A stretch of DNA of 64,000 nt from Aliidongia sp035943795. GTDB lineage: Bacteria > Pseudomonadota > Alphaproteobacteria > ATCC43930 > CGMCC-115725. The stretch is from positions 124,001-188,000 of the forward strand of contig NZ_DASZBY010000100.1 of assembly GCF_035943795.1 (NCBI RefSeq), written 5' to 3'. Position 1 is the stretch's first letter. Every line of letters starts with the position of its first letter. The notes under the pieces are model-generated. The model worked only from the letters and a program-made list of their open reading frames with translations, did no database searches and was not told the origin of the DNA. The position numbers were made by a program, and so were the translations under genes. Shown piece by piece: positions 8,917 through 18,633 of this stretch.

Positions 8917-9920
8917 CAGCGTCGGATCCTGGGATTGAGAAAACCATAGGTGAGGTCGACGCCGAAGTTCACCAGCATGACCAGGCTGGCGACCAGCAGC
9001 ACGCCGCCCTGCAGCACGGGATAGTCGCGGCGCTGGACCGATTCGACCAGCCAATGGCCGACGCCGGGCCAGGAAAAGATCGTCTCGGTCAGGATGGCGC
9101 CGCCCAGCAAGGTGCCGACCTGCAGGCCGATCACGGTCACGACCGGGATCAGGGCATTGCGCAGCGCATGGATCAGCACGACCCGCATGGCGCCCAGGCC
9201 CTTGGCGCGCGCGGTGCGGATGTAATCCTCGTTCAGCACTTCCAGCATGGCGGACCGGGTCATGCGCGCGACGGTGGCCAGCGGGATGGTGCCCAGCACG
9301 ATGGCCGGCAGGATCAGGTGGCTGATCGCCGACAGCACGGCGCCGTCATCGTCGGAAAACCAGGAATCGATCAGCATGAAGCCGGTGTAAGGCTCGATAT
9401 AGAAGGCGTCGGCGATCCGGCCCGAAACGGGGGTCCAGCCCAGCCCGACCGAGAAAATCAGGATCATCATCAATCCCCACCAGGGGATCGGCATCGAGGC
9501 ACCGGTTACCGACAGGCCCATCAGCCCATAGTCGAACGGAGACCCGCGCTTCACCGCCGCAATGACGCCCAGCGGCAGTCCGATCGCGATGGCGAAGATG
9601 ATGGCGCAGACCGCCAACTCGATGGTGGCCGGGAACAGCTGGGTGAATTCCTGCCAGACCGGCTGCTTGGTGACGACGGAGGTGCCGAGATCGCCCGTGG
9701 CGACCTGCTCCTCATAGTCGAGGAACTGCTTCCACAGCGGCTGGTCGAGGCCAGCCTCGTGGCGCAACTCCGCCAGCCGTTCGGGCGCGATGCCGCGTTC
9801 ACCGAAGCGGACCTCGATCGGGTCGCCCGGGACCAGCCGGATGAGCGCGAAGGTCAGCAGGGTCACGCCGATGAAGGTCGGAATGATCAGGCTGATCCGC
9901 CGGAGGATGAATTGGAGCAA
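8916..9920 (-). CDS. dppB: Dipeptide ABC transporter permease DppB-like
   Basis: The protein has 334 residues. The N-terminus (MLQFILRRISLIIPTFIGVT, then LIRLVPGDP) is the DppB/OppB signature, and the EAA loop reads NEDYIRTARAKGLGAMRV. Six membrane segments are predicted. It partners DppC in the inner membrane. It follows dppA by 85 nt, a gap filled by a strong hairpin that probably lowers transport-component expression relative to the binding protein. Confidence 0.93.
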   Translation of the reverse strand: MLQFILRRISLIIPTFIGVTLLTFALIRLVPGDPIEVRFGERGIAPERLAELRHEAGLDQPLWKQFLDYEEQVATGDLGTSVVTKQPVWQEFTQLFPATIELAVCAIIFAIAIGLPLGVIAAVKRGSPFDYGLMGLSVTGASMPIPWWGLMMILIFSVGLGWTPVSGRIADAFYIEPYTGFMLIDSWFSDDDGAVLSAISHLILPAIVLGTIPLATVARMTRSAMLEVLNEDYIRTARAKGLGAMRVVLIHALRNALIPVVTVIGLQVGTLLGGAILTETIFSWPGVGHWLVESVQRRDYPVLQGGVLLVASLVMLVNFGVDLTYGFLNPRIRR

Positions 9921-9960
9921 GGTGTCCCGATACTCGAAAAGAGAGTCGAAGATCGATGGT

Positions 9961-9999
9961 CGAGGCGGGATCCGATCAAGATGATCGGACCCCGCCTCG
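9961..9999 (-). terminator. Attenuator-like hairpin between dppA and dppB
   Basis: The arms 9961-9977 and 9983-9999 pair over 17 bp with one mismatch around a 5-nt loop, starting only 6 nt past the dppA stop. There is no U-tract. Hairpins at this position in binding-protein operons commonly stabilise the upstream message and limit read-through, keeping the periplasmic protein in excess; that role is inferred. Confidence 0.6.
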
Positions 10000-10005
10000 G
10001 GATCG

Positions 10006-11610
10006 TTACTTCAGGTCGACTTGGTCGAACTGATGCTTGCCGAACGGGCTCATGATATAGCCCGTCACGTTCGCGCGCATCGGCATGAACACGACCGAAT
10101 GCGCGATGAGGAAGAACGGCGCCTCGTCATGCATGATCACCTGGGCCTGCAGGTAGAGCTTCTTGCGTTCCGCCTGGTCGGTGATGGTCGCGGCCTTGCT
10201 GATCAGGTCGTCGAACTGCTGGTTGCACCATTTCGACGCGCTGCCGCCGCCCGGACGGGCCGCCGCACAGCTGGACAGCGGGACGAAGAAATTGTCCGGA
10301 TCGCCGTTGTCGCCGGTCCAGCCAAGCTCGGCCGCCTGATGCTCGCCCTGCTGGACGCGCTTGCGGTACTCGCCCCATTCATAGCTGACGATGTTCGCCT
10401 TGATGCCGACCTTGGCCAGGTCCGACTGCATCAACTCGGCGATCCGCTTGGCGTCCGGGTTGTACGGACGCTGCACCGGCATGGCCCAGAGGTCGGTCTC
10501 GAAGCCATCGGGGAAACCGGCCTCGGCCAGCTTCTTCTTGGCATCCGCCTGATCGAACTTGAAGTCCTGGACGTCGTTGTTGTAGGCCCAGAGCGTCGGC
10601 GGGATCAGGTTCTTGGCCGGCGAGCCCGCACCCTGGTAGACCGCGTCGAGGATCGCCTTCTTGTCGATCGCCTCGTTCATGGCGATGCGCACGAGCTTGT
10701 TGTCGAACGGCTTCTTCTGGGTATTGAAGGCCAGGTAGCCGATGTTCAGGCCCGGCTGCTCCTGCAGCTGCAGGGTCTTGTCGGTCTTGATAGACGGCAG
10801 GTCGGCGACGTTCGGGAACGCAATGACCTGGCATTCGTTCGCACGCAGCTTGGCCAGGCGAACCGCCGGGTCCTTGTTGATCGAGAACACCAGGTTGTCG
10901 ATCTTCGGCTTCGTGCCCCAGAAATCCTTGAACGCCTTGTAACGGATCGTCGAATCCTTGGTGTACTGCACGAACTCGAACGGACCGGTTCCGATCGGCG
11001 TCTGGTCGATCTGCTCCGGCTTGTTCTTCTTCACCAGCGCGTCGGCATATTCCTTGGACTGGATCGACATGAAATCCATGGCCATGTCGGCCAGGAACGG
11101 CGCGTTCGGGCCGGTCAGCGTGACCTTGATGGTCAGCGGATCGACCTTCTCGACCGTCTTCAGGAGCTTCGGAAAGCTCATGTCGTTGAAATAGTCGTAG
11201 CTGCCGCCCGACACTTTGTGGAACGCGTTGTCGTCCTTCCACTGCCGCTCGAAAGAAAAGATCACGTCGTCGGCGTTGAAGTCGCGCGTCGGCTTGAAAT
11301 CGGCGTTGGAATGGAACTTCACGCCCTTGCGCAGATGGAACGTATAGACGGTCCCGTCGGCCGAAACGTCCCATTTCTCCGCCAGGCCAGGCTCGATCTC
11401 GGTCGTGCCGCGCTTGAACTCGACCAGCTTGTTGTAGATCGGCAGATTGGCATCGAAGGTCGTGCCCGTCGTGTTGATCTGCGGATTGAAGTTTTCCGGC
11501 GAGCCTTCCGAGCAATAGACGAGCGTCTTGGCGGCTTGCGCCTCGCTCGCCGCACCCATGAACCCGAATGCCGCGAGCGCGCAGGCTGCAGCCATGGCCT
11601 TGTAGGTCAT
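10006..11610 (-). CDS. dppA: Periplasmic dipeptide/oligopeptide-binding protein DppA-like
   Basis: The protein has 534 residues and is the SBP family 5 member of the importer. A Sec signal ends at AQA near residue 26, and the mature protein starts AKTLVYCSEGSPENFNPQ. Further family features are LAEKWDVSADGTVYTFHLRKGVKFH, the KVDPLTIKVTLTGPNAPFLA region and IGTGPFEFVQY. It delivers peptides to DppBCDF; exact ligand cannot be read from sequence. The ATG at 11610 has GGAGAT about 10 nt upstream. First gene of the operon, with a 640-nt leader region upstream. Confidence 0.95.
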   Translation of the reverse strand: MTYKAMAAACALAAFGFMGAASEAQAAKTLVYCSEGSPENFNPQINTTGTTFDANLPIYNKLVEFKRGTTEIEPGLAEKWDVSADGTVYTFHLRKGVKFHSNADFKPTRDFNADDVIFSFERQWKDDNAFHKVSGGSYDYFNDMSFPKLLKTVEKVDPLTIKVTLTGPNAPFLADMAMDFMSIQSKEYADALVKKNKPEQIDQTPIGTGPFEFVQYTKDSTIRYKAFKDFWGTKPKIDNLVFSINKDPAVRLAKLRANECQVIAFPNVADLPSIKTDKTLQLQEQPGLNIGYLAFNTQKKPFDNKLVRIAMNEAIDKKAILDAVYQGAGSPAKNLIPPTLWAYNNDVQDFKFDQADAKKKLAEAGFPDGFETDLWAMPVQRPYNPDAKRIAELMQSDLAKVGIKANIVSYEWGEYRKRVQQGEHQAAELGWTGDNGDPDNFFVPLSSCAAARPGGGSASKWCNQQFDDLISKAATITDQAERKKLYLQAQVIMHDEAPFFLIAHSVVFMPMRANVTGYIMSPFGKHQFDQVDLK

Positions 11611-12250
11611 CCTAACGTGATCTCCTCTGTCGGTTTATACCGGGCGTCCTGGCGATGATGTCCCCCGACACTCGCCGTCGCTTCTCTCTTGGGAGCGTGC
11701 ATTAGACCACCTTTGCACGACCTGTCAAACCGCACCCGGAGGCGGGGAGCGCCGCAATTCGGCGTTCCGGTCGCGGCCGTCCCGCGGCGCGCCCATTCTT
11801 CGACGAAATCGCCTCCGGTCCGCGCAGCGGACCCTCGCCCGGGGGCGCGGCTGGAAATGGATCTGGAGGGCCGCCAGGATTTATTCTCTGAACGGTAGGG
11901 TGGTTTGAAATATCCTGTCGGATTTAACATTCTAATGTGCTTCATTCCGGAGTATCGGACTATATATTCGAGCGATCTTCTTCAAAAGCCGGGTTCAGGA
12001 TGGCCGTGATCTCGAGTCTACCGACGTTCGAGGCACCGTATATGCGGCGATCCAGGCGGATACAATAGTTGTGATGATGTTTGCTGTCTTGTTCAAAAAA
12101 TTTATTCGGTTATAGGGTTTTTTCTCGTTTTCCGAGCCGTGCGATATTTCGGATTTCCGTCGATGCCGGGGATCGAATGCCGCGGCCGGCGCGATTTCCC
12201 ATAACCGGCATTCCGGCCGGCCGGCCATCCGGCGTATAGTCCCGCGCACC
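11611..12250. other. 640-nt intergenic region upstream of dppA and the thioesterase gene
   Basis: Divergent promoters for dppA (left) and the 12251 thioesterase (right) must lie here. The part from about 11890 to 12130 is clearly AT-rich compared with the window, with runs such as TTCAAAAAATTTATT near 12090 and a T6 run near 12120. A start-less frame on the plus strand, ending near 12114, reads like a short basic-hydrophobic tail (TIVVMMFAVLFKKFIRL) but has no start codon or recognisable family. Short frames on the minus strand look random. No repeat, tRNA or riboswitch was recognised. Confidence 0.5.
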
Positions 12251-12739
12251 ATGGAATTTCCCACGCCCTTCGCCGTGCATGCCGAGACGGTTCGACCCGA
12301 ATGGATCGACTACAACGGCCATATGAACGTCGCCTATTACGTGCTGGTGTTCGACCACGCGACCGATGCGCTGTTCGAGGCGCTCGGCCTCGGCCCGACC
12401 TACCGCCATGCGAACGACCTCACCCTGTTCGCGGTCGAATCGCACATCCTCTATACCCGCGAGGTGGCGCAAGGCGATCTTCTGCGGGTCGAGAGCCGCG
12501 TGCTCGGCGGCGACGGCAAGCGGTTGCATTTCGGTCATGAGATGTTCCATGCCGCCGAAGGGTGGCGTGCGGCCACGATCGAACTGATGGCGGTGCATGT
12601 CGACCTTGCCACGCGACGGACCTCGGCCTTTCCGCCCGAACGGCAGCAGGCGATCGAGCGCGCCGTGGCGGCGCACGCGGCCTTGCCCGCCGCCGATTGG
12701 GTCGGTCGCCATGTCTCGCTGACGCGGCATAAGCGCTAG
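12251..12739 (+). CDS. Hot-dog fold acyl-CoA thioesterase
   Basis: The protein has 162 residues. The N-terminal PEWIDYNGHMNVAYYVLVFDHATD matches 4-hydroxybenzoyl-CoA-type thioesterases, where the DxNGHMN segment carries the catalytic Asp/Asn region at the start of the central helix. LFAVESHILYTREVAQGD and LHFGHEMFH fit the remaining strands. It closely resembles thioesterases found with carnitine or betaine catabolism, but no such genes are next to it, so substrate is unknown. There is no strong Shine-Dalgarno; the ATG is chosen by family alignment. The CLC gene follows after 12 nt, suggesting cotranscription. Confidence 0.85.
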   Translation: MEFPTPFAVHAETVRPEWIDYNGHMNVAYYVLVFDHATDALFEALGLGPTYRHANDLTLFAVESHILYTREVAQGDLLRVESRVLGGDGKRLHFGHEMFHAAEGWRAATIELMAVHVDLATRRTSAFPPERQQAIERAVAAHAALPAADWVGRHVSLTRHKR

Positions 12740-12751
12740 GGACGAGGGACC

Positions 12752-14602
12752 ATGCCCCACGCCTCCGCCGCCGCGCCGATCGGCTTCTTCGCGACACGCC
12801 GGCGCTGGCTCGAACTGCGCTGGAAACTGTTGCAGCGCGCCTTGTCGCACAGTGCACTCCGCGACGACGAACTGGCCTTCCTCGGACTGGCCGCCCTCGT
12901 GGGCGTGCTGGCCTCGCTCAGCGTCGTCCTGCTGCGGCTTGCGGTCACGACGATCCATACGCTCGCCTTCGGCATCCCGACCGATCAGCACTTGAGCGTG
13001 GGCGGCGTCCAGGATTGGCGGCTGGTGTTGATCGTGCCGGTCGTGGGCGGCGTCGTGATCGGCGGCGTTGCCTGGGCATTGCGCCGCTGGCGGCCCCACG
13101 ACATCGTCGATGCGATCGAGGCGAACGCCCTCTACGGCGGCCGGATGTCGTTACTGGACAGCCTCAACCTGGCGCTGCAGAGCATCCTATCCTCGGGTGT
13201 CGGCGCTTCGGTCGGGCTCGAGGCGGCTTATACCCAGGTCGGTTCCGGCTTGGCGTCGCGACTGGCGGGGATCCTGAAATTGCGGCGCGACGACCGGCGC
13301 ATGCTGGTCGGCTGCGGCGCCGCCGCCGCCATCGCCGCCGCCTTCAACGCGCCGTTGACCGGTGCGTTCTACGCGTTCGAGCTGATCCTCGGCAGCTATA
13401 CGCTGTCGGGCCTGGCGCCGGTGACGATCGCCGCCCTGACCGGCACCTTCACGGCGCGCTGGGTATTTGGCGCGGATCCGGTCTTCACGGTCAGCCAGGC
13501 GGTCCGTATCGGCGGCTGGGACTATGCGGCGTTCCTGGCGCTGGGGCTGCTGTCGGCTGGGCTCGGCATCGTCGTCATGCGTGGCGTGACCGCGACCGAG
13601 GGCTGGTTTCGCCGATGGTCGATCCCGTTCTGGCTGCGGCCGGGCATCGGGGCCATTCCGGTCGGACTGATCGCCCTGGTCTGGCCTCAGGTGCTGGGCA
13701 GCGGCCATGGTGGCATCGAACTCGATCTCCACATCGCCCTCACCCTGCCGTTCATGATCGGGCTCGTCCTGGCCAAAATCGCCGCGTCTGCGATCTCGAT
13801 CGGCGCGGGTTTCCGAGGCGGCCTGTTCAGTTCGGCCCTGTTCATCGGCAGCCTGATGGGGGGTGCCCTCGCCATGCTGATCGACCGCGTGATCCCCTCG
13901 GCCGTGCTGGATCCGCTGGCCTATTCGCTGGTTGGCATGGGCACGGTCGGTGCCGCGATCGTCGGCGCGCCGACCGCGATGATCCTGCTGGTGCTGGAGA
14001 CGACCGGCGACTTCTCGGCCACGGTCGGGGTCATGGTCGGCGTGGTCGCGGCCTCGGTCGCGGTCCGGCACTGGTTCGGTTATTCCTTCGCGACCTGGCG
14101 CTTCCATCTGCGCGGCCTCAAGATCCGCAGCCCGGAGGACATCGGCTGGTTCGACGAGATCAAGGTCGGCCGCCTGATGCGCGGCGATCCGAAGACCGTG
14201 CCGGTCGAGATCACGGTCGCTGCGCTGCGCCGCGCCTATCCGCTGGGCAGCACCAAGCAGGTCTTTGCCATCGAGGACGGCAAGCTGGCCGGCCTGATCG
14301 ACCTGTCCGAGGTCCACGGACCCGACCTCGAAGGTGACCCGGCGGTGCAGACGGCGCAAGGCCTGGTGCACAAGGCGCCCTTCCTGCTGCCGGGCGACGG
14401 CGTGCGCCAGGCGCTGGCCCGCTTCAGCGAGGCCCGCCTCGAAGCGCTGCCGGTGGTCGACGATCCGGACGGCCTGCAGGTCATCGGCTACCTGACCGAA
14501 GCCTACGCGCTGCGCCGCTATACTCAGGAGCTGGAGCGTCGGCGCAGCGAAGGCGGCGGAGGCTCCAATCTGTTCGCCGGGTCCGTGCCGCCCAAGACCT
14601 GA
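12752..14602 (+). CDS. CLC-family chloride channel/antiporter with C-terminal CBS pair
   Basis: The protein has 616 residues: about 10-12 membrane segments from residue 45 to 440, then a cytoplasmic region from about 470 with two CBS-like segments (PVEITVAALRRAYPLGSTKQVF and PFLLPGDGVRQALARFSEARLEALPVVDD). Family landmarks are recognisable but altered: the GREGP loop reads GASVGLEAAYTQ, keeping the glutamate but losing the Gly-Pro, and the GxFxP loop reads GGLFSSALFIG, with Ser for Pro. These residues line the anion path, so selectivity could differ from model CLCs. GAGGGACC precedes the ATG. Its stop lies 3 nt from that of the convergent AraC gene. Confidence 0.88.
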   Translation: MPHASAAAPIGFFATRRRWLELRWKLLQRALSHSALRDDELAFLGLAALVGVLASLSVVLLRLAVTTIHTLAFGIPTDQHLSVGGVQDWRLVLIVPVVGGVVIGGVAWALRRWRPHDIVDAIEANALYGGRMSLLDSLNLALQSILSSGVGASVGLEAAYTQVGSGLASRLAGILKLRRDDRRMLVGCGAAAAIAAAFNAPLTGAFYAFELILGSYTLSGLAPVTIAALTGTFTARWVFGADPVFTVSQAVRIGGWDYAAFLALGLLSAGLGIVVMRGVTATEGWFRRWSIPFWLRPGIGAIPVGLIALVWPQVLGSGHGGIELDLHIALTLPFMIGLVLAKIAASAISIGAGFRGGLFSSALFIGSLMGGALAMLIDRVIPSAVLDPLAYSLVGMGTVGAAIVGAPTAMILLVLETTGDFSATVGVMVGVVAASVAVRHWFGYSFATWRFHLRGLKIRSPEDIGWFDEIKVGRLMRGDPKTVPVEITVAALRRAYPLGSTKQVFAIEDGKLAGLIDLSEVHGPDLEGDPAVQTAQGLVHKAPFLLPGDGVRQALARFSEARLEALPVVDDPDGLQVIGYLTEAYALRRYTQELERRRSEGGGGSNLFAGSVPPKT

Positions 14603-14605
14603 CGG

Positions 14606-15454
14606 TCAGGCCTCGATCGGCAGGGCCAACTCGGTCATCCGCCGGTCCGGCGGCGTGGTCCAGCGATCGTTGATGTAGATCTCCAGCGGTGGCGCCGCGC
14701 GCAAGGTGATGCCGCTTTGCGGCAGCCAGAGGCCGTACAGCCGCCCGAACGCCTCGCTGATCAGCGAGCAGGGGCCGACATGGCGATAGACCGCATAAGG
14801 TCCACCTTCGATGTCGAGCCAGCGCACCTCGTCGTCCGGCAACGGGGGTTCGAGGCCCGGGATGAGGCCGACGCACGCGTCGTAGCGGATCCGATCGCCA
14901 GGCACCTGCTCCGAATCGTCGTAGGGCAGGCCGATGCAGCTTTCGATCCGGCCGATCAGCCCCCGCTGGCGCATCCACAGCCACAGGGCGTCCCAGACCT
15001 GGGGAACCTGCGGATAGGGGCCCAGCTTGCGCATGGCCAGCACGCGGCGGGCCGGAAGTTCCCTGATCTCCACCTCCATGGGATCCCCTTCCCGGATGGC
15101 GCGATCGATCCGGGCGTGCCGGGACCGATAGCCGGACGGCGTCATGCCGGCAAAGGCGCTGAAGGCACGGGTGAAGCCGCGCCCGCTGTCGAAGCCGGCC
15201 TCGACCGCGATGTCGATCACCGCGCGCTCGCTCGTCGTCAGCGCCGTCGCGGCTTGCAGCAGGCGCATCCTGCGCACCGTGTCGGCAATCGTCTCGCCGG
15301 TCATGCCGCGATAGATCCGATGGAAATGGAACGGCGAAAAGCACGCGACCTCGGCCAGCCGCTCGAACGACATGTCGTCGTCGAGATCGGTCCGCAGGCG
15401 GTTCATTACTTTCAGGATGCGTCGTCTATAGTCCCGCTCCGTCGTCTCCCGCAT
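14606..15454 (-). CDS. AraC-family regulator with GyrI-like effector domain
   Basis: The protein has 282 residues. Residues 10-105 hold the two helix-turn-helix units (MSFERLAEVACFSPFHFHRIY and VIDIAVEAGFDSGRGFTRAF, then FAGMTPSGYR). Residues 120-282 form a GyrI/SbmC-like ligand-binding domain (EVEIRELPARRVLAMRKLGPY at its start), an arrangement seen in Rob and BmrR-type drug sensors. It lies 76 nt downstream of the RND pump on the same strand, so a role in controlling that pump in response to a small hydrophobic ligand is plausible but inferred. Confidence 0.87.
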   Translation of the reverse strand: MRETTERDYRRRILKVMNRLRTDLDDDMSFERLAEVACFSPFHFHRIYRGMTGETIADTVRRMRLLQAATALTTSERAVIDIAVEAGFDSGRGFTRAFSAFAGMTPSGYRSRHARIDRAIREGDPMEVEIRELPARRVLAMRKLGPYPQVPQVWDALWLWMRQRGLIGRIESCIGLPYDDSEQVPGDRIRYDACVGLIPGLEPPLPDDEVRWLDIEGGPYAVYRHVGPCSLISEAFGRLYGLWLPQSGITLRAAPPLEIYINDRWTTPPDRRMTELALPIEA

Positions 15455-15530
15455 CGTCTCCGGCCGATCGTTGAAGTCCGAAGGCAGTATGCCATCACGG
15501 CCGCATCGGGGCGCGACCGGATTTGCGGAT

Positions 15531-18500
15531 TTAATCTTCGCCCGGATGGGGCAATGCCGCCGGCGGGAACGGATGCTGCCGCACGGTGCCGGGCAGGCGG
15601 CGCGCCAGGCGGGCCAGGGTCAGGTGGACGATCGGCGTCGTATAGAGCGTCAGGAATTGCGAGATCAGCAGGCCGCCGACGATGGCGATGCCCAGCGGCC
15701 GGCGCAGCTCGAACCCGGCGCCCGAGCCCAGCGCCAGCGGCAGCGCGCCGATGAGGGCAGCGAAGGTCGTCATCATGATCGGCCGGAAGCGCACACGGGC
15801 CGCGTCGAAGATCGCGGCCTCGGGTGCCGCACCCTCGCGCTCGGCCTGCAGCGCGAAATCCACCATCATGATGGCGTTCTTCTTGACGATGCCGATCAGC
15901 AGGATGATGCCGATGACCGCGATGACGCTGAGGTCGTAGCCGGTCAGCATCAGCATGACGAGAGCGCCCAGGCCGGCCGAGGGCAGCGACGACAGGATCG
16001 TCAGCGGATGGACGAGGCTCTGGTAGAGGATGCCCAGCACGATATAGACGACCAGGATCGCGGCGCCGATCAGCCAGGGCTGGGACGCGAGCGAGCGCTC
16101 GAACTCGCCGGCATTGCCGTCGAACGAGGTCTGCAGGCCGGGCGGCTTGCCGACCCGGTTCTCCATCCGATGGATCGCCTCGACCGCATCGCCCAGCGCG
16201 ACACCCGGCGCGGTCGAGAAATTGACGACGGCGGAGGGCAGTTGCGCCCGGTGGTAGATCACCAGGGGTGCGGTGCCGGTCTCGATGTGGCTGACCGTGC
16301 TGAGCGGCACCAGGGTGCCGGTGTCCGATGCCACGTACAGCGTTTCGAGTGCGCGTTCGTCGAGCCGGAAGTTCGGGTCGGCCTGCATGATGACGTAGCT
16401 CTGCAGCGAATCACCGTAGATTTCGAGAACCTTGCGCTGCCCGAAGGCGTCGTAGAGCGTGTTGTCGATCGCCTGGATATGTACGCCCAGACGGGCCGCT
16501 GTCGGCCGGTCGACGACCAGCTTGACCGTCGGGATGCGCTTGGCGGCATCGGACGCCACGTCGCGCAGTTGCGGCAGCTTCTTCAGCGCGTCGGTCAGCA
16601 CCGGGACCCACTGGTCGAGCTCCGTCGCCGAGGGGTCCGTGATCTGGTAGATATAGTCTCCGCTGGTCGGCGTGGCGCCGATCACCAGTTCCTGCTGGGC
16701 CCGCACATAGGTCTTGATGCCGCTGACCGAAGCGGTCGCCTTGCGCAGGCGTGCCGCGACCTCGAGCGTGCTCGGCCGTTCGGCGGCGGGCTTCAGGACG
16801 ACCCAGCTGTTGCCGTCCTTCGTCGAAAACAGCCCGGTCCAGACCGTGGCCACAGCAGGATCGGCGCGCAGCACGGCGTCGATCTGCCGGGAGACGGCGA
16901 TCATGGTCTCCGCCGACGTGTCCGGCGGCGCATCCAGGGTCACGTCGATCTGGCCGTTGTCCTGCTGCGGGAAGAATCCCTTGGGAATGGCATGGAACAG
17001 CCAGCCCGTGACCAGCATCGTGCCGACGAACAGGGCCAGCATGGGCTTGGCATGGCGCAGCGACCAGGCGAGGCTGCGCGTATACCCGTTGGTCATGCCG
17101 GTCACCGCCGCCTCGCAGGCGCGGACCACGGCATTCTGCCGTCCCGGTCGATGGGGGCGGATGAAGCGTGCGCACATGGCGGGGGTCAAGGTCAGCGAGA
17201 TCAGGGCCGAGATCAGGATCGCGGCGCTGACGGCGACGCCGAACTCGCGGAACAGACGGCCGACCATGCCGCCCATGAACAGCACCGGGATGAACACGGC
17301 AACGAGCGATGCGGTCATCGAGACGATGGTGAATGCCACCTGCTTCGTGCCGCGGATCGTCGCCGTCAGCGGCGCTTCGCCGGCCTCGACATGGCGGGAC
17401 ACGTTCTCGATCACGACGACCGCATCGTCGACGACGAAGCCGACCGCGACGATCAGCGCCATCAGCGACAGGTTGTCGAGCGAGTAGCGGCAGGCGAACA
17501 GCACCATGAAGGTGCCGAGGATCGACAGCGGGATCGTGATGCCTGGAATGACCGTGGCCGCCAGATTGCGCAGGAAGATGAAGATCACCAGCACGACCAG
17601 GCCCGTGGTCAGCAGCAGCGTGAACTCGACCTCGCCGACCGCCGATCGGATGAGGCCGGCCCGATCCGAGAACACTTCCAGCTTGATGCCGGGGGGCAGG
17701 GCGGCAGTGACGCCCGGCAGCGCCGCGCGGATGCCGTCGACCGTGCGCACCACATTGGCGCCGGCCGTCTTTTTAAAGCCGATGACATGGGCCGGCCGGC
17801 CGTTCATCCAGGACCGCTGGACCTCGTCCTCGGGTCCTTCCTCGACGGTCGCGACGTCGCTCAGATGCACCGCGGCATTGTTGCGGAAGGCGACGACCAG
17901 GTCGCGGAATTCCTCGACGTCCTTCAGCTGGTCGTTGCTGTCGACCTGCGCCGTCGCCACCCCGTTGTCCAGGCTGCCCTTCGGCCGGTTCTGGCTCGCC
18001 TGCAGCAGCGCCTGGCGAACGTCCTCGAGCGACAGCTGGCGGCCGGCGAGCGCGGTCGGGTTGACCCGCACCCGGATCGCCGAGCGGATGTTCTGCTGGA
18101 TCTGGCCGCGCCGGACGCCCGGGATGAGCGAGGCGCGGCGCAGCACCAGCGTGTCGGTGTAGCGGCCGACCTCGGCCAGGGGCAGCGTGTCGGAACTGAG
18201 CGCCACATAGAGCACCGACCAGTCGCTGGGGTTGCCCTTGTAGGCGCCCGGCGGGTTCGGCAGATCGGCGGGCAGGTCGCCGGCGGCGGCGTCGATGTTG
18301 TGTTGGACCTCGGCATAGGCCGCGTTGATGTCGGTCTCGAGCGACAGTTCGACGCGGATCTCGGTATTGCCCTGGGTATTGACCGAGGTCAGCTGCCGGA
18401 TACCCTGGGTGTAGATCAACTGCTGTTCCAGCGGCGAGGCGACGTTCGACGCCATCACCTCGGGACTGGCGCCCGGCCAGGAGACATCGACCTCGATCGT

Positions 18501-18623
18501 CGGATAATCGACCTCGGGCAATGCCGCGATCGGCAGCAGGGTCCAGGCGGCGATGCCGAACACCAGCAGGCCCAGCACCGCCAGCAGGGCCGCGACCGGC
18601 CGGGTCACGAAATAGTCGATCAT
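15531..18623 (-). CDS. RND multidrug efflux permease (MdtB/MdtC type)
   Basis: The protein has 1030 residues, full family length, with the usual 12 membrane segments and two large periplasmic loops. It begins with YFVTRPVAALLAVLGLLVFG, LPEVDYPTIEVDVSWPGASPEVM and SPLEQQLIYTQGI. The proton-relay pair sits in VGFVVDDAVVVIENVSRH, and the second half has ILLIGIVKKNAIMMVDFALQ. It exports drugs or detergents from periplasm and membrane, driven by protons. It follows the adaptor gene by 10 nt. No second RND subunit or outer-membrane channel gene is adjacent, so it must use one encoded elsewhere or work as a homotrimer. Confidence 0.93.
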   Translation of the reverse strand: MIDYFVTRPVAALLAVLGLLVFGIAAWTLLPIAALPEVDYPTIEVDVSWPGASPEVMASNVASPLEQQLIYTQGIRQLTSVNTQGNTEIRVELSLETDINAAYAEVQHNIDAAAGDLPADLPNPPGAYKGNPSDWSVLYVALSSDTLPLAEVGRYTDTLVLRRASLIPGVRRGQIQQNIRSAIRVRVNPTALAGRQLSLEDVRQALLQASQNRPKGSLDNGVATAQVDSNDQLKDVEEFRDLVVAFRNNAAVHLSDVATVEEGPEDEVQRSWMNGRPAHVIGFKKTAGANVVRTVDGIRAALPGVTAALPPGIKLEVFSDRAGLIRSAVGEVEFTLLLTTGLVVLVIFIFLRNLAATVIPGITIPLSILGTFMVLFACRYSLDNLSLMALIVAVGFVVDDAVVVIENVSRHVEAGEAPLTATIRGTKQVAFTIVSMTASLVAVFIPVLFMGGMVGRLFREFGVAVSAAILISALISLTLTPAMCARFIRPHRPGRQNAVVRACEAAVTGMTNGYTRSLAWSLRHAKPMLALFVGTMLVTGWLFHAIPKGFFPQQDNGQIDVTLDAPPDTSAETMIAVSRQIDAVLRADPAVATVWTGLFSTKDGNSWVVLKPAAERPSTLEVAARLRKATASVSGIKTYVRAQQELVIGATPTSGDYIYQITDPSATELDQWVPVLTDALKKLPQLRDVASDAAKRIPTVKLVVDRPTAARLGVHIQAIDNTLYDAFGQRKVLEIYGDSLQSYVIMQADPNFRLDERALETLYVASDTGTLVPLSTVSHIETGTAPLVIYHRAQLPSAVVNFSTAPGVALGDAVEAIHRMENRVGKPPGLQTSFDGNAGEFERSLASQPWLIGAAILVVYIVLGILYQSLVHPLTILSSLPSAGLGALVMLMLTGYDLSVIAVIGIILLIGIVKKNAIMMVDFALQAEREGAAPEAAIFDAARVRFRPIMMTTFAALIGALPLALGSGAGFELRRPLGIAIVGGLLISQFLTLYTTPIVHLTLARLARRLPGTVRQHPFPPAALPHPGED

Positions 18624-18633
18624 CGGATGGGTC

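Noticed and set aside
11607..12264. Short minus-strand open frames in the gap upstream of dppA
   Set aside because: Composition is random-looking (Arg/Ser-rich), there is no family similarity, and they overlap the expected promoter region.
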